Assembly: GCA_026225115.1 (NCBI GenBank)
Contig: JAMFSE010000044.1
Coordinates: forward strand, 18,174-82,173
Length of the DNA stretch: 64,000 nt
Direction of reading: 5' to 3'
Origin: Rhodovastum atsumiense
GTDB lineage: Bacteria; Pseudomonadota; Alphaproteobacteria; Acetobacterales; Acetobacteraceae
How positions within the stretch are numbered: the first letter of the stretch is position 1; each line of letters starts with the position of its first letter. This document shows positions 35,772 to 45,168 of this stretch, in pieces. Made by a program: the position numbers and the translations under genes. The notes beneath the pieces were generated by a model. The model did not search any database and was not told the origin of the DNA. It saw only the letters and a list, made by a program, of their open reading frames with translations.

Positions 35772-36797
35772 CTAATCCTGCATCTGCGCCACCAGCGACG
35801 AGCGCTCAGTCATGCCGTAGGCGGTCTCCCCTTCCCAGGTGAAGCGGCCGATGGATTGCAATAAAGCGACCGCAAAATGCGGTGTCGGCGGGGTCGGCGC
35901 CGCCATCACAAGCTCGCCCTGGATCCGCGTCAGCCCCAGCCGGGATTCCAGAACCAGGCTCAAATCCTGACCGCTGTATTCCAGCCGGCGCAGCCACGGC
36001 GCCTCGACCACCCGGGCCGGTATCAGCTCACCGCTGCCCAGGTAGAGAAAACCTTCGTTATAGCTCGGCTTGCCGTCGGGACGCGACGGATAGGAATTGC
36101 ACCCAAACCCGCGACCGCTTGGAAATATGGCAGTCTGCCAGCAATGGCCCCAGAAATCCGCAAAGCGGCGAACGCCCTGGCGGCGGACGCGCAGGCCGCC
36201 GCCGTTAAACGGATGCTCCACACCATCGACTTTGACATGGCCGGTTACCCGCATCAGTTGTTCGAAGCGGTCGCCGCCCATGAACTGTCCCTCGATGGAA
36301 TCGGGCGATAGCAGGCGCCGGGCTTCCTCCGACATTGTGCCCTGCTCCCAGAGCGGCAGAGCGGTTTCGCAATCGAATTCATATTCTAGCGCGACATGCT
36401 TGGTGCCTGGATCACCCTTGACCAGGCTTGCAAAATTCGTGTCCAGCGCGGTGCCTTTGAAGCTGGTGCGGTAGCGCCGGTAGGGTTCGATGGTCTCGAA
36501 TTGCATGGGTCCGGCGCCAAACAGGCTGCCCGGTCCATTCGGGCCATTGACGCCGTGGGCCGCACCGTTTTCCCAATTGCGCAGAATGCGGCCGTCCCGG
36601 AAGGTGAGATTCAGGTGCATCTCGTTGCTGTCCCAATGCTCGGCCACCGCTTCAGCCGCCACACGGGGAAATCCGATTTCGCCGCGATCGTCCCAGATCC
36701 ACATATTGACCGCATCCCGCATTCCCGGCGTTGCAGGCGGTTCGGTCAGAACGTAATCGCGCGCAGCATCAAGACCATTGCTGAAATCAATTGCCAT
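35772..36797 (-). CDS. Uncharacterised protein, possibly DUF7064/DUF7065-like
   Basis: This 341-residue soluble protein has no motif I can tie to an activity. It has MWIWDDRGEIGFPRVAAEAVAEHWD, RYRTSFKGTALDT, a middle GQFMGGDRFEQLMRVTGHVKVDG and RFADFWGHCWQTAIFPSGRGFGCNSYPSRPDG, a layout I associate with DUF7064/7065 proteins found in steroid- and terpenoid-degrading bacteria. That association is from memory. The ATG at 36797 has a strong AGGAGG site. It lies in the same direction as the SDR and lactonase genes, so it may bind or modify a lipophilic pathway compound (inference). Confidence 0.6.
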   Translation of the reverse strand: MAIDFSNGLDAARDYVLTEPPATPGMRDAVNMWIWDDRGEIGFPRVAAEAVAEHWDSNEMHLNLTFRDGRILRNWENGAAHGVNGPNGPGSLFGAGPMQFETIEPYRRYRTSFKGTALDTNFASLVKGDPGTKHVALEYEFDCETALPLWEQGTMSEEARRLLSPDSIEGQFMGGDRFEQLMRVTGHVKVDGVEHPFNGGGLRVRRQGVRRFADFWGHCWQTAIFPSGRGFGCNSYPSRPDGKPSYNEGFLYLGSGELIPARVVEAPWLRRLEYSGQDLSLVLESRLGLTRIQGELVMAAPTPPTPHFAVALLQSIGRFTWEGETAYGMTERSSLVAQMQD

Positions 36798-36943
36798 TTT
36801 TTCCTCCTGGGTGCGCATTGCGGCCAAACGGGGCCGGTTTTGTCTACTGCATTGCAAGGCTTATTCTGCCGCCACGCCGCAGCGTCAATCACGCGGCCCA
36901 TCGGGGCGGCCTATTATGGCAGGATTTGCGGTTGCTGGCCGTT

Positions 36944-37816
36944 TTAGCGATCTGCCGGTACTTCGGCGGGCCGCATCCCCGTTGCCCGCCGAAAGGCGTG
37001 GGAGAAGGTGCTGGCGCTGGAAAAGCCGAGGCTGAGTGCCACCTCCGCCACGCTTGCGCTACGCTCGGCCAATAGCCGCCGCGCCCGCTCCATCACCGCC
37101 TGCTCAGCCAGCTTGGCAACCGTCAGCCCGGTCTCGGTTTTGACCGCGCGGCCCAGCTGGCGCACCGATATGCCGCAGATCCTGGCGAGCTCCGCGCGGT
37201 CCGGCGGTGGCAAATCCGATTGCAGCCGCTCGTTGATAAGCCTGAGCTGGCGCGGGGCGAGCCCGCCGGCGTGGCGCGGAGCCGCCACATCCAGATCGAA
37301 ACGGCGGATCAGCGCGATGGCGAGCGCACCGGCCAGCCGCTGCACCATCAGCGGCGCCGCGAAACCGCCTTCGCGCAATTCCCGGTAAATTTTCGACAAT
37401 AGCCATTCGATTTCCGGGCAGTTCAGGCTCAATCCTTCCGCCAGCCGGACATCGTTCCAGCTTGGGGGCTGGGTCAGCAGGCCTTCGATCATTTGCCGGT
37501 CCAGCAGGCACAGCATTGCCCGGTGCTGCCCTTCGCCGGAGCTCGAGCGCACCAGCCGGCCCGGCGGTACGAACATGATCCGCCGCAGGTCACGGCCGAC
37601 GCAGGCGCCGGTATCCATATAGGCGGCCCGGCTGGTACCTGGGCGCCGGAACAGCGGCAGGTCCAGCAGATAATGCTCCCCGGTCCATAAATCCTCGGTG
37701 CGCAGTTTCCAGTCGTAGCGGCGCACTTCCACCAGCCCGCCTTCGAAGACCAGGCTGTTTTCCACCTCGAAGCTTTCGAGTGCGCTGATAGCGCGCCCGT
37801 CTATGTGAGCTGCCAT
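36944..37816 (-). CDS. AraC-family transcriptional regulator
   Basis: This 290-residue protein has a variable N-terminal ligand domain and a C-terminal pair of helix-turn-helix motifs. RAELARICGISVRQLGRAVKTETGLTVAKL is the first, and ASVAEVALSLGFSSASTFSHAFRRATGMRPAEVPADR is the second with the AraC signature. It is divergent from the sulfotransferase gene across 126 bases and upstream of the 35772 gene, so it may control either or both. The ligand is unknown. Confidence 0.9.
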   Translation of the reverse strand: MAAHIDGRAISALESFEVENSLVFEGGLVEVRRYDWKLRTEDLWTGEHYLLDLPLFRRPGTSRAAYMDTGACVGRDLRRIMFVPPGRLVRSSSGEGQHRAMLCLLDRQMIEGLLTQPPSWNDVRLAEGLSLNCPEIEWLLSKIYRELREGGFAAPLMVQRLAGALAIALIRRFDLDVAAPRHAGGLAPRQLRLINERLQSDLPPPDRAELARICGISVRQLGRAVKTETGLTVAKLAEQAVMERARRLLAERSASVAEVALSLGFSSASTFSHAFRRATGMRPAEVPADR

Positions 37817-37942
37817 GACTGCAATGTCTTATACCGATATATCCGGGATTTAAATGCAGCTTTAAGAAATCCGGCCATAAACGGCGGGGCTTGTCTTGAT
37901 TCGCTGCGCAGCTGCGGTCCAAGCTTGCCGATCATAAACGGG
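37817..37942. promoter_or_regulatory. A+T-rich divergent promoter region of AraC and sulfotransferase genes
   Basis: This 126-base gap is much richer in A+T than its surroundings around 37825-37860. It contains CCGATATATCCGG (37834-37846), a near-palindrome with one extra C, and an ATTTAAAT palindrome 3 bases beyond it. These are plausible AraC-type or promoter elements for both flanking genes. Confidence 0.4.
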
Positions 37943-39097
37943 ATGGGAAACGCTTCGATGGATTATGGTTCGGCACTGCTCGCGCAGGCGCGTGCGGCCA
38001 CCTCGCTCGACGATTTCGGCGCCGACAGTTTTCGCGAAGGATTGCAGGTCCTGGTGACCGCAATGAATGGACAGGCGCGGCTGAGCGATCAGGGCCGGGC
38101 AATGTTCGATGGGCAGATCGTCAACCTGCTCTGCAGGCGGCTGGAAATCGAGCATTGGTACCGGCTGCATCCGGAGATCGATGCGCAGGAGATCATCGCG
38201 CCCCTGATCGGGCTTGGATTGCCGCGCACAGGCTCCACGGCGCTGGCCTGCATGCTGGCCGAAGATCCGGCGGTGCGATGCATCCGCACCTGGGAGAATT
38301 CCGAACCTTGCCCGCCGCCCGAGACGGCGACCGAGCAAAACGATCCGCGCATCGCCCGGGAAGCGGCGAAGCTGGAGATGCAGTTCCGCATGATGCCGAA
38401 GATGCAGACACTGTTGCCGCTCTCCGCCACCGCACCAATCGAATGCCATTTCATCATGGGCTACGACTTCAAATCTCAGCTCTTCCAATCGATGGTCAAT
38501 GTGCCGGATTATGTGCAATGGCTGAATTATGAAGCCGACCTGACGACGACCTATGAATACCTGAAGCGCGTGTTGAAGCTGCTGCAATGGCGCTGCCCGC
38601 CTGACCGATGGCGCATTAAAAACCCTGGCCATATGCTTTGGATCGACACTTTAGACAAGGTGTTTCCGGATGCGCATTATTGGATGACCCATCGCGACGT
38701 CGCCGCAGTGATCCCTTCCGTCACCGATCTGTATCTGGAGATGAGTCACGGCTTTACCGAGCATTCCAATCGCGAGCAGATTATAAAAACCAATATCGAG
38801 ACGTGGGAGCTGGGAATGCAGCGGCTCATCGCCTTTCGCGATGCCGGCAATCAGAAGCGCTTCTTCGACATTCATTTCGCGGCTTTCCAGGCCGACCCAC
38901 TGCCGGTCATTGCTGATCTGTACCGGTTTCTCGGCGAAGATTTTACCGATGCGACGCGCGGCCGGATGGAGGCCTGGCGCCGCAACATGCCGCGCGACAA
39001 ACATGGGCAGCATGAGGCCGATAAAACCGGCATCGACCTCACTGCACTGCGGCAGCGATTTGCATTCTACGCGGACCGGTTCATGCCCGCGGGCTAA
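37943..39097 (+). CDS. PAPS-dependent sulfotransferase-family protein
   Basis: This ~384-residue protein resembles the Sulfotransfer_3 family, which moves a sulfo group from PAPS to a hydroxyl. The 5'-phosphosulfate loop GLGLPRTGSTAL lies near residue 90, and the 3'-phosphate segment with THRD and a following Ser (VIPSVTDL) is present. YRFLGEDFTDATRGRMEAW and NMPRDKHGQH match the C-terminus of this subgroup. The ATG at 37958 is another possible start. Its stop overlaps the stop of the KstD-like gene tail to tail. A sulfotransferase among ring-degrading enzymes is unusual. Confidence 0.85.
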   Translation: MGNASMDYGSALLAQARAATSLDDFGADSFREGLQVLVTAMNGQARLSDQGRAMFDGQIVNLLCRRLEIEHWYRLHPEIDAQEIIAPLIGLGLPRTGSTALACMLAEDPAVRCIRTWENSEPCPPPETATEQNDPRIAREAAKLEMQFRMMPKMQTLLPLSATAPIECHFIMGYDFKSQLFQSMVNVPDYVQWLNYEADLTTTYEYLKRVLKLLQWRCPPDRWRIKNPGHMLWIDTLDKVFPDAHYWMTHRDVAAVIPSVTDLYLEMSHGFTEHSNREQIIKTNIETWELGMQRLIAFRDAGNQKRFFDIHFAAFQADPLPVIADLYRFLGEDFTDATRGRMEAWRRNMPRDKHGQHEADKTGIDLTALRQRFAFYADRFMPAG

Positions 39098-40803
39098 CCG
39101 GCAATATTGCCCGCATTGGCCGCATGCTTGGCGGCAACATATCCAAAGGTGAAGGAAGGACCGATGCTGGAGCCGGCACCGGGATAGTAGCGTCCCATTA
39201 CCGATGCCGTTGTCGTACCGGTGGCATAAAGACCCGGGATCGGCGTGCCGTCTTCCTTCAACACGCGGGCATTTGTGTCGCATACAACCCCGCCATAGCT
39301 GCCGACATCGCCCGGCACCATCGGCACGGCATAGAACGGTCCTTTTTCCAAGGTGCCAAGGGTGGGATTACCCTTCGCAACGGCGTCGCCCAGCCATTTG
39401 TCATAAGCGCGATCGCCACGATGGAATTCGGTGTCACGGCCGGCCCGCACGTCGGTATTGAAGCGGTCCAGCGTCGATTTCAGAACGGCCGGGTCAAGCT
39501 TGCACAATGCCGCCAGTTCGGCGACCGTATCGGCTTTTTTAAGCCAACCCGATTCGTACCATTCCTTAGGCTTTTTCGAGCCAGGCAACGTGCCGCAGAA
39601 CATGTAGGTATCCATGAATTGCTGGTCCATGATCCACCAGCTCGGGATCGCCGGCACTTTCAGGTGGTGCTGGCGCATGGTCATGCAGAACTCCATGTAG
39701 GAGCCGCCTTCATTCATGTAACGCACGCCGGATTGATCCACCAAAATAGCATGCGGTTTGGCCAGGTCCATCTGGCCGCCGATGCCGCCCAACTCCAAGC
39801 CATTTCCGTTCAGATTCTCCCGCCCGGGCGGGATCGACATCTGGTTGCCGACCATCTCATCAAGCTGACCCGTGGCAGCGCCCATAGACATCAGCTCGCG
39901 GATCATCTCCCCGGTATCTCCCGGGGTCGTCGCGGTCCATTTGGTCGAGGTGTTGGGGAGGTATTTGTCGCGCATTTCCTGGTTCTGGGAGAAACCGCCC
40001 GCGTTAACCAACACCCCAAGCTTCGCACCCACGCGCCATTCACGGCCGTTCTTGGTGGTCACCACGCCCTTGACCGCATCGCCCTCCATGATGAACGATT
40101 TCACGGCGGAATTGACCCGGATATCGACTTTTTCCCGCAAGGCCGCCTTCAGCATGCGGCCCTGCAGCGCTGCACCTGCCGTCACCCAATGCTTGCCGGT
40201 CAGCTTCGCCGTAAAAGCGCGGAACATCACGGTGGCCAGCATCTTTTTTCCTTTCCACGAGCGTTTGAACGTCGGGATCCAGAAGAATTCGTCGAGCGCG
40301 CCGGCAAGTTGCAAAAAGTTGGGACGCAGCTTGCTGGCCCACTCCTTCGGCAGCTCATTGACGTTGAAGAGTTCCGCAACGACGGTGCGCCCGGGTGCAG
40401 AGCCGCCTGCCCTGTCATCGTAATAATCCGGATAATAGGGAATGCGGCGTAGTTTGATGCCCTGCTTGACCAGAAAATCCACCATTTTCGGGCCTTCACG
40501 CAGATAGGCGGCGCGGCGCTCGGGCGAGGTGCCGGGCGCATCTTCCGATTGGCCGGCCGTTGCCTCCATATAGGCTGAGGCTTTCTCATAGCTCTCCTCA
40601 ACGCCGTCCTCGGCCATAAAGCGGTTATTCGGAATCCACATCACGCCGCCGGAGCGCGCGGTGGTGCCGCCGACCAGATCGGTTTTTTCCAGAATAACGA
40701 CGCTCTTATCCAGGCTGCGCATCATCAAAGCGGCGCACATCGAACCGCCGCCACTGCCCACCACTACGAAATCGAAGACCTCGTCGAATTGCTCGGCGTC
40801 CAT
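39094..40803 (-). CDS. 3-Ketosteroid-delta1-dehydrogenase-like FAD flavoprotein
   Basis: This 569-residue flavoenzyme has the FAD motif FVVVGSGGGSMCAALMM at about 12-28 and GGTTARSGGVMWIPNN. PYYPDYYDDRAGG corresponds to the region of the active-site Tyr119 of 3-ketosteroid dehydrogenase, and YYPGAGSSIGPSFTFGY (539-555) carries the Tyr and Gly of the Y-P-G-A-G catalytic motif. It should desaturate a 3-oxo ring system. The Rieske gene lies 52 bases upstream on the same strand. Alternatives are a delta4-dehydrogenase or another fumarate-reductase-like enzyme, but the catalytic motif fits KstD. Confidence 0.88.
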   Translation of the reverse strand: MDAEQFDEVFDFVVVGSGGGSMCAALMMRSLDKSVVILEKTDLVGGTTARSGGVMWIPNNRFMAEDGVEESYEKASAYMEATAGQSEDAPGTSPERRAAYLREGPKMVDFLVKQGIKLRRIPYYPDYYDDRAGGSAPGRTVVAELFNVNELPKEWASKLRPNFLQLAGALDEFFWIPTFKRSWKGKKMLATVMFRAFTAKLTGKHWVTAGAALQGRMLKAALREKVDIRVNSAVKSFIMEGDAVKGVVTTKNGREWRVGAKLGVLVNAGGFSQNQEMRDKYLPNTSTKWTATTPGDTGEMIRELMSMGAATGQLDEMVGNQMSIPPGRENLNGNGLELGGIGGQMDLAKPHAILVDQSGVRYMNEGGSYMEFCMTMRQHHLKVPAIPSWWIMDQQFMDTYMFCGTLPGSKKPKEWYESGWLKKADTVAELAALCKLDPAVLKSTLDRFNTDVRAGRDTEFHRGDRAYDKWLGDAVAKGNPTLGTLEKGPFYAVPMVPGDVGSYGGVVCDTNARVLKEDGTPIPGLYATGTTTASVMGRYYPGAGSSIGPSFTFGYVAAKHAANAGNIAG

Positions 40804-40855
40804 TTAATCGTTCCCTCTATTCTTGTTCTTGGTCCGCAGGAAATCAGGCAGCCGT

Positions 40856-42238
40856 CTAAAAGCCGATATCCAGGATCGGCGCATCAAACCCGCTGTTGAC
40901 GATCTGCGAGGCTTTGGCCAGCTTTTCCTTGTCCAGCCCGGCCAGATAACCATCGATCAGCCGCTGGTAATTGCTGATCATTCCCTCTTTCTCATGGGAA
41001 AGCCGCATGTGCTCGAAGCCCTGCGCATGCAGGCCCAGTTGCTGCAGCGGCAGATTGGCATAATCCTGCTGCGGGATTTCCGGATAATCCTTGCTGTCAT
41101 AGGCCAGAAATACCGGTTTGGTCACGCGCGGGCGGGGATCGTCCTCGGCCATCGGCGCCAGCGACCAGATTTCAAAATAACAGGTCTCCGGCGTCAGCGG
41201 CCGGATGCGGTAGGACGACATCGCGGAGAAGAACGGCAGTAGAAAATAATGCGGGAACATGAATTCGACATAGGTGAAGCCGTTCTTCGCATCCGCCTTG
41301 TTGATATCGAATACCGGCAGGCCTTTTTCCAGGCCGTCCTGGTAGATGTCGTCCTTCACGCGGGCATAGAATGAACCTGCTGCTTCCATCAGGTCATCGG
41401 GCAACGGCATGTCGCGTGAGCGCTCGGCGATCGCGACTTCGCTGTCCAAAATCATTCCCGCCATGCCGCGGCCGTTCACCTCAAAAAATTTCAGCGTGCC
41501 GTCGACGAATTCGCGTGTCGTCATCCCTGTGGACGAGGGGACCATATCCTTGTCGATGCCGTAAGGGTTCATGCCCATGGTGGCGTTCAACTGCGGATGC
41601 GTGCGCATCACGTGATAGCCTTCCATGAAGGCTTCCATGGCCAGCTTCCAATTGGTCGGCAAAATGGTCGCGTACCACCATTCGGCCCTGAGACTATCCA
41701 CGTTGCGGTCAGAAAGCTTGGTCGCAACCGGTCCCAGCGAATCCAGCAAGGACGGCGCTGCGTCGTCAAAATTGATGAAGGCGGAGCCGCCCCAGGTCTC
41801 GACCCGGACCGGCACCAGATCAAGCTCGGCTTTCGCCAGCACGTCGGGCGTAAAAATCTGCTTGCCGAAGACGAAGGTATTCTCGCCGTCCATATTCCAG
41901 CGCCAGCCATGAAACGGGCAGATGAAGCCGCGGCTCTTGCAATTGCCGCCCTCGGAGATCAGCTGCACGCCGCGATGCCGGCAGGCATTGGCGAAGGCCT
42001 TCACCCCGGTTTTGGTGCGCACGATGATGACGGATTTGTCGAGGTTGCGGTATTCGACATAATCACCGACTTCGGGAATTTCCTCCAGCCGGCAGGCCAT
42101 CTGCCACACATGCGGCCACAGGCGCTCACGCTCTAGCTCAAAGAACGCCGGATCGTAATAACGCTTCGCCGGAATGCGTTCCCTGTCCGTAACCCGCAAA
42201 GGCACGGATTCCAGTTTCGCCGCGTCGCTTGCACTCAT
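40856..42238 (-). CDS. Rieske non-haem iron oxygenase, alpha subunit
   Basis: This 460-residue ring-hydroxylating oxygenase has a Rieske [2Fe-2S] motif C86-x-H88 and C107-x2-H110 (CRHRG and CPFHGWRWN). The catalytic domain has NWKLAMEAFMEGYHVMRTH with His209 and His214 as iron ligands and Glu206 as likely bridging residue between subunits. FAYDSKDYPEIPQQD-like residues near 395 may supply the third ligand. No beta subunit, ferredoxin or reductase gene is in the window, so electrons come from elsewhere. It sits with KstD in an operon, a pairing known from steroid ring opening. Confidence 0.93.
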   Translation of the reverse strand: MSASDAAKLESVPLRVTDRERIPAKRYYDPAFFELERERLWPHVWQMACRLEEIPEVGDYVEYRNLDKSVIIVRTKTGVKAFANACRHRGVQLISEGGNCKSRGFICPFHGWRWNMDGENTFVFGKQIFTPDVLAKAELDLVPVRVETWGGSAFINFDDAAPSLLDSLGPVATKLSDRNVDSLRAEWWYATILPTNWKLAMEAFMEGYHVMRTHPQLNATMGMNPYGIDKDMVPSSTGMTTREFVDGTLKFFEVNGRGMAGMILDSEVAIAERSRDMPLPDDLMEAAGSFYARVKDDIYQDGLEKGLPVFDINKADAKNGFTYVEFMFPHYFLLPFFSAMSSYRIRPLTPETCYFEIWSLAPMAEDDPRPRVTKPVFLAYDSKDYPEIPQQDYANLPLQQLGLHAQGFEHMRLSHEKEGMISNYQRLIDGYLAGLDKEKLAKASQIVNSGFDAPILDIGF

Positions 42239-42383
42239 CCAACGTTCTCCTCGGCCTAACGGCCAATGCTTTGATCAGCCTAACGACAGGCTTGAAATTA
42301 GTGGAATTTTCCGCATCTTCCGCCCGTCTAACCACACAGGCGAGAATTTCCAGCACTCATCGTCCCGGCGAAGTTCGCCGCGC

Positions 42384-43187
42384 TCAATCTCCGGCGCCGG
42401 TCAGCGTGCCGGTCATCCAGGCACAAGCCCGCCGGAGTGCGGCCTGTGTCCCCTCCGCTTGCAGCCGCGGCCCGATGATCTCAAGGTCGAAATAGCCCCG
42501 AAATCCGGTTTTGAGGACCAGCGGCAACAGCCGGTCCAGCGGGATCACGCCGTCACCGGGCACGGCACGGCAGGGCAGCGCCCGGTCGCCGTAGACGTAA
42601 TCACTCACCTGCACCAAGGCGATCTGATTGCCGGCCAGGCCTATTGCGTCCTCGATATCGGAATCGGTCCAGCAGGCGAAGAGATCGATGCCGACGCCGA
42701 TCCCGGCTAGCCTTGCCAGCGCGACCGTATCCGTAAGCCGGTGCGCGATCGAGGCGTCGGCGTATAGATGCGATGTTGGCTCCAGCGATAATTTTACGCC
42801 TGCCGCATCAGCTCGGGCAGCACAGGGGGCGATCACCGCCGCGAAGCGCTCGGCGGCCTGCGCCCAGTTCAATGCGCCGCGGCCGCCGCTGGTCATGGTA
42901 ATCGTGTGGGCGCCGATCGCTTCGGCCAAAGCAATCGTCGCATCCAGACGCGTGACAGCGGCAGCGGCTTCGTCAGGCGTTGCGTAGGCAAAGGCGCGGT
43001 GGGTCAGCGTGGCGCCCGCAAGCCCGGTGTCGCGGAGCAATTTTTTCGTAGCCCCTGCGCCGGCCTCAACCACCTCATCCAAAGTCAGGCCGATGGCCGG
43101 TGCGCCCAGTTCCGCCACCTGCGCCACATGCGCGGCAAGCGGCCCGGGGGCAAGGCAGAGCGTGTTAATGGAGATCGCCTTGTGCAT
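42384..43187 (-). CDS. Sugar phosphate isomerase/epimerase-like TIM-barrel protein
   Basis: This 267-residue xylose-isomerase-like TIM barrel has the metal-binding Glu in KLSLEPTSH, the Asp/His run in VGIDLFACWTDSD and VQVSDYVYGDRALPCRAVPGDGVIP, and FDLEIIGPRL at the end, which give the expected Glu/Asp/His/Glu ligands. It belongs to the AP-endonuclease-2 family. It starts 16 bases downstream of the BVMO stop. Members act as isomerases, epimerases or ring-cleavage enzymes, and its reaction here is not predictable. Confidence 0.85.
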   Translation of the reverse strand: MHKAISINTLCLAPGPLAAHVAQVAELGAPAIGLTLDEVVEAGAGATKKLLRDTGLAGATLTHRAFAYATPDEAAAAVTRLDATIALAEAIGAHTITMTSGGRGALNWAQAAERFAAVIAPCAARADAAGVKLSLEPTSHLYADASIAHRLTDTVALARLAGIGVGIDLFACWTDSDIEDAIGLAGNQIALVQVSDYVYGDRALPCRAVPGDGVIPLDRLLPLVLKTGFRGYFDLEIIGPRLQAEGTQAALRRACAWMTGTLTGAGD

Positions 43188-43203
43188 ATCGGCGGCGCTG
43201 GGC

Positions 43204-45168
43204 TTATGACGCTTTGAGAATTTCGAATTCCGCCTTTTCCGGCGTTTGCGTCCATTCCCAATATTGCAGCAGCGGCCAGGGCGTATTGGCAATGACCTTA
43301 CCGGATTTATTCTTATACCAGCTGCCGGCGCCGCCATGCGACCAGGTAAAGCGCGCCAGCGCCGCATCCATGCGCGCGGCGTAATCGGCATATACCTCCG
43401 GCTTCACCGAGATTGCATCCACATGCTCCTCGACCATCCAACGCAGGCAGCCGGAAATATAGCGTGCCTGGCATTCGGCATTGAAAAACAGATTGCCGTT
43501 GAAGCCGAGGTTGGTGCCGGGCCCGTACATTAGAAACAGATTGGGAAATTCCGGCACGGTGATGCCAAGATGCGCCCGCGGCTCGTCCCCCCAGAAATCC
43601 TCGATGCGCTTGCCGCCGCGGCCGATTACCTCCATCGGCGCCAGATATTCCAGCGCCCGGAAGCCGGTGGCGTAGACCACGATATCGGCTTCATGCAGCT
43701 CGCCCTTGCCGTCGATAATGCCGTTCTTCACAAAGCGGGCGACGCCATCGGTGCAGAGAGTCGCGTTGGGCTGGGAAAGTGCCTTGAAAAACCCGCCATC
43801 GCCGAGATTTGGGCGTTTCACATAGGGTGGGTATTTCGGAATCAATTTTTCCTGCAATACCGGATCATCGCCGATCGCGGCTTTCATGCCGGCGGTTAGG
43901 TTGATGCGGGAGGCTTCGTTTGCGGCACTCACCGCTTGCGGGCCGCCGGTCCATTCCGGGTCGATCTGCATATGCGCGGGCGTGCCGTCCAGCGCCCAGT
44001 TGTATAGAATGACGCGGTACCAGCGGGCATAGCCCGGCAGATGGTCGATGGCCCATTGCTCGCCTGGGCTGATGGCCCGGCGGTATTCCGGGTGCACCAG
44101 CACCCAGGTCGGGGAGCGCTGAAACACGGTGAGTTCGGCGGCATCGCGCGCCAGTTCAGGCACCAGTTGCAAAGCGGTGGCGGCGGTGCCGATAACGATG
44201 ATTTTCTTGCCCGCATATTCCAGCCCTTCGGGCCAGCGCGAGGTGTGAACCCGAACGCCCTCGAAGCCTTCCTCGCCTTCGATGCTGGGAATCAGCGGCC
44301 GGTTGAGCTGCCCGACCGCGCTCACCACGGCGCGGAAACGCTGGGTCTCCTCGCCGGATTGGGAGCGAAGCGTCACCAACCAATTCGCCGCCGCTTCGTC
44401 ATAGACGGTGCGGAGCACTTCGGTTTCGTAGCGAATATGCGGCGCGAGCCCAAGCCGCTCGACCGTTTCGGTGAAATAGCTGCGCAGCACCGGCCAGGGC
44501 GAAAACAAATCCGGCCAGCGCTGGTCACGAATGAATGAGAAGGAATAGCAATGGCTGGGCACGTCGACCCGGGCGCCGGGAAAGCGGTTTTCAAACCAGG
44601 TGCCGCCAGGCCCGCTGTTCTTCTCGATGATGGTAAACGGCAGCCCCGCCTGTTTCAGCCGGTAAGCCATGGCGATGCCGGACAGGCCGGCGCCGATGAT
44701 CACAACCGGCATGGCCGCCTTATCCGCTTGCGTTACCGCCTTGTTCCAATGAAAATCCCGGGCATCGCCATCGAAGCCCAGCTCCTCGGCCAGCAATGCC
44801 TCGTAACGGGTGTCCAGCGGCGTGCCGACCAGAATGTCGATCATCAGGCGGAGTTCATCTTCGGCCGGTTCAAACGGCGGCGGAAAGCCGGCATCGCGCC
44901 AGGATTTAATGGCGGCCGCTGCATGCGCGCGAAGTGCCGTTGCGCGCTGGGCGGGAATGCCGCCGGACAAATCGGTGCTGTATTGCGGCCGCTCGGTGCG
45001 CCCGGCCTCGCGCAATATCTCCGAACTGCCGGTCACATGCACCACCGCCATCAACAGCGGCATCAGCCCGGCTTGGGCGACAGCGGCGTCGATCTCTGAA
45101 TCGCTGACGCCGGCGGGGGTTTGGAAATCCGTCAGACCCGGTACGAAATGATTTGCGGGCCTGTCCAT
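43204..45168 (-). CDS. Flavin-dependent Baeyer-Villiger monooxygenase, HAPMO-like
   Basis: This 654-residue paralogue of the BVMO at 5427 has the N-terminal extension (1-150), FAD motif GAGLSG at 159-164 followed by GGTWFENRFPGARVD, and the fingerprint FEGVRVHTSRWP at 302-313. The second dinucleotide motif reads GTAATA (327-332), with Ala where the second Gly is usual, which may alter NADPH binding. It overlaps the ACAD stop by one base. Its neighbours suggest oxygenation of a ketone formed after dehydrogenation. Confidence 0.9.
   Translation of the reverse strand: MDRPANHFVPGLTDFQTPAGVSDSEIDAAVAQAGLMPLLMAVVHVTGSSEILREAGRTERPQYSTDLSGGIPAQRATALRAHAAAAIKSWRDAGFPPPFEPAEDELRLMIDILVGTPLDTRYEALLAEELGFDGDARDFHWNKAVTQADKAAMPVVIIGAGLSGIAMAYRLKQAGLPFTIIEKNSGPGGTWFENRFPGARVDVPSHCYSFSFIRDQRWPDLFSPWPVLRSYFTETVERLGLAPHIRYETEVLRTVYDEAAANWLVTLRSQSGEETQRFRAVVSAVGQLNRPLIPSIEGEEGFEGVRVHTSRWPEGLEYAGKKIIVIGTAATALQLVPELARDAAELTVFQRSPTWVLVHPEYRRAISPGEQWAIDHLPGYARWYRVILYNWALDGTPAHMQIDPEWTGGPQAVSAANEASRINLTAGMKAAIGDDPVLQEKLIPKYPPYVKRPNLGDGGFFKALSQPNATLCTDGVARFVKNGIIDGKGELHEADIVVYATGFRALEYLAPMEVIGRGGKRIEDFWGDEPRAHLGITVPEFPNLFLMYGPGTNLGFNGNLFFNAECQARYISGCLRWMVEEHVDAISVKPEVYADYAARMDAALARFTWSHGGAGSWYKNKSGKVIANTPWPLLQYWEWTQTPEKAEFEILKAS

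Noticed and set aside
39124..40452. Plus-strand frame opposite the KstD-like gene
   Set aside because: It is His/Arg-rich without any known domain, and the minus strand carries a complete flavoprotein.
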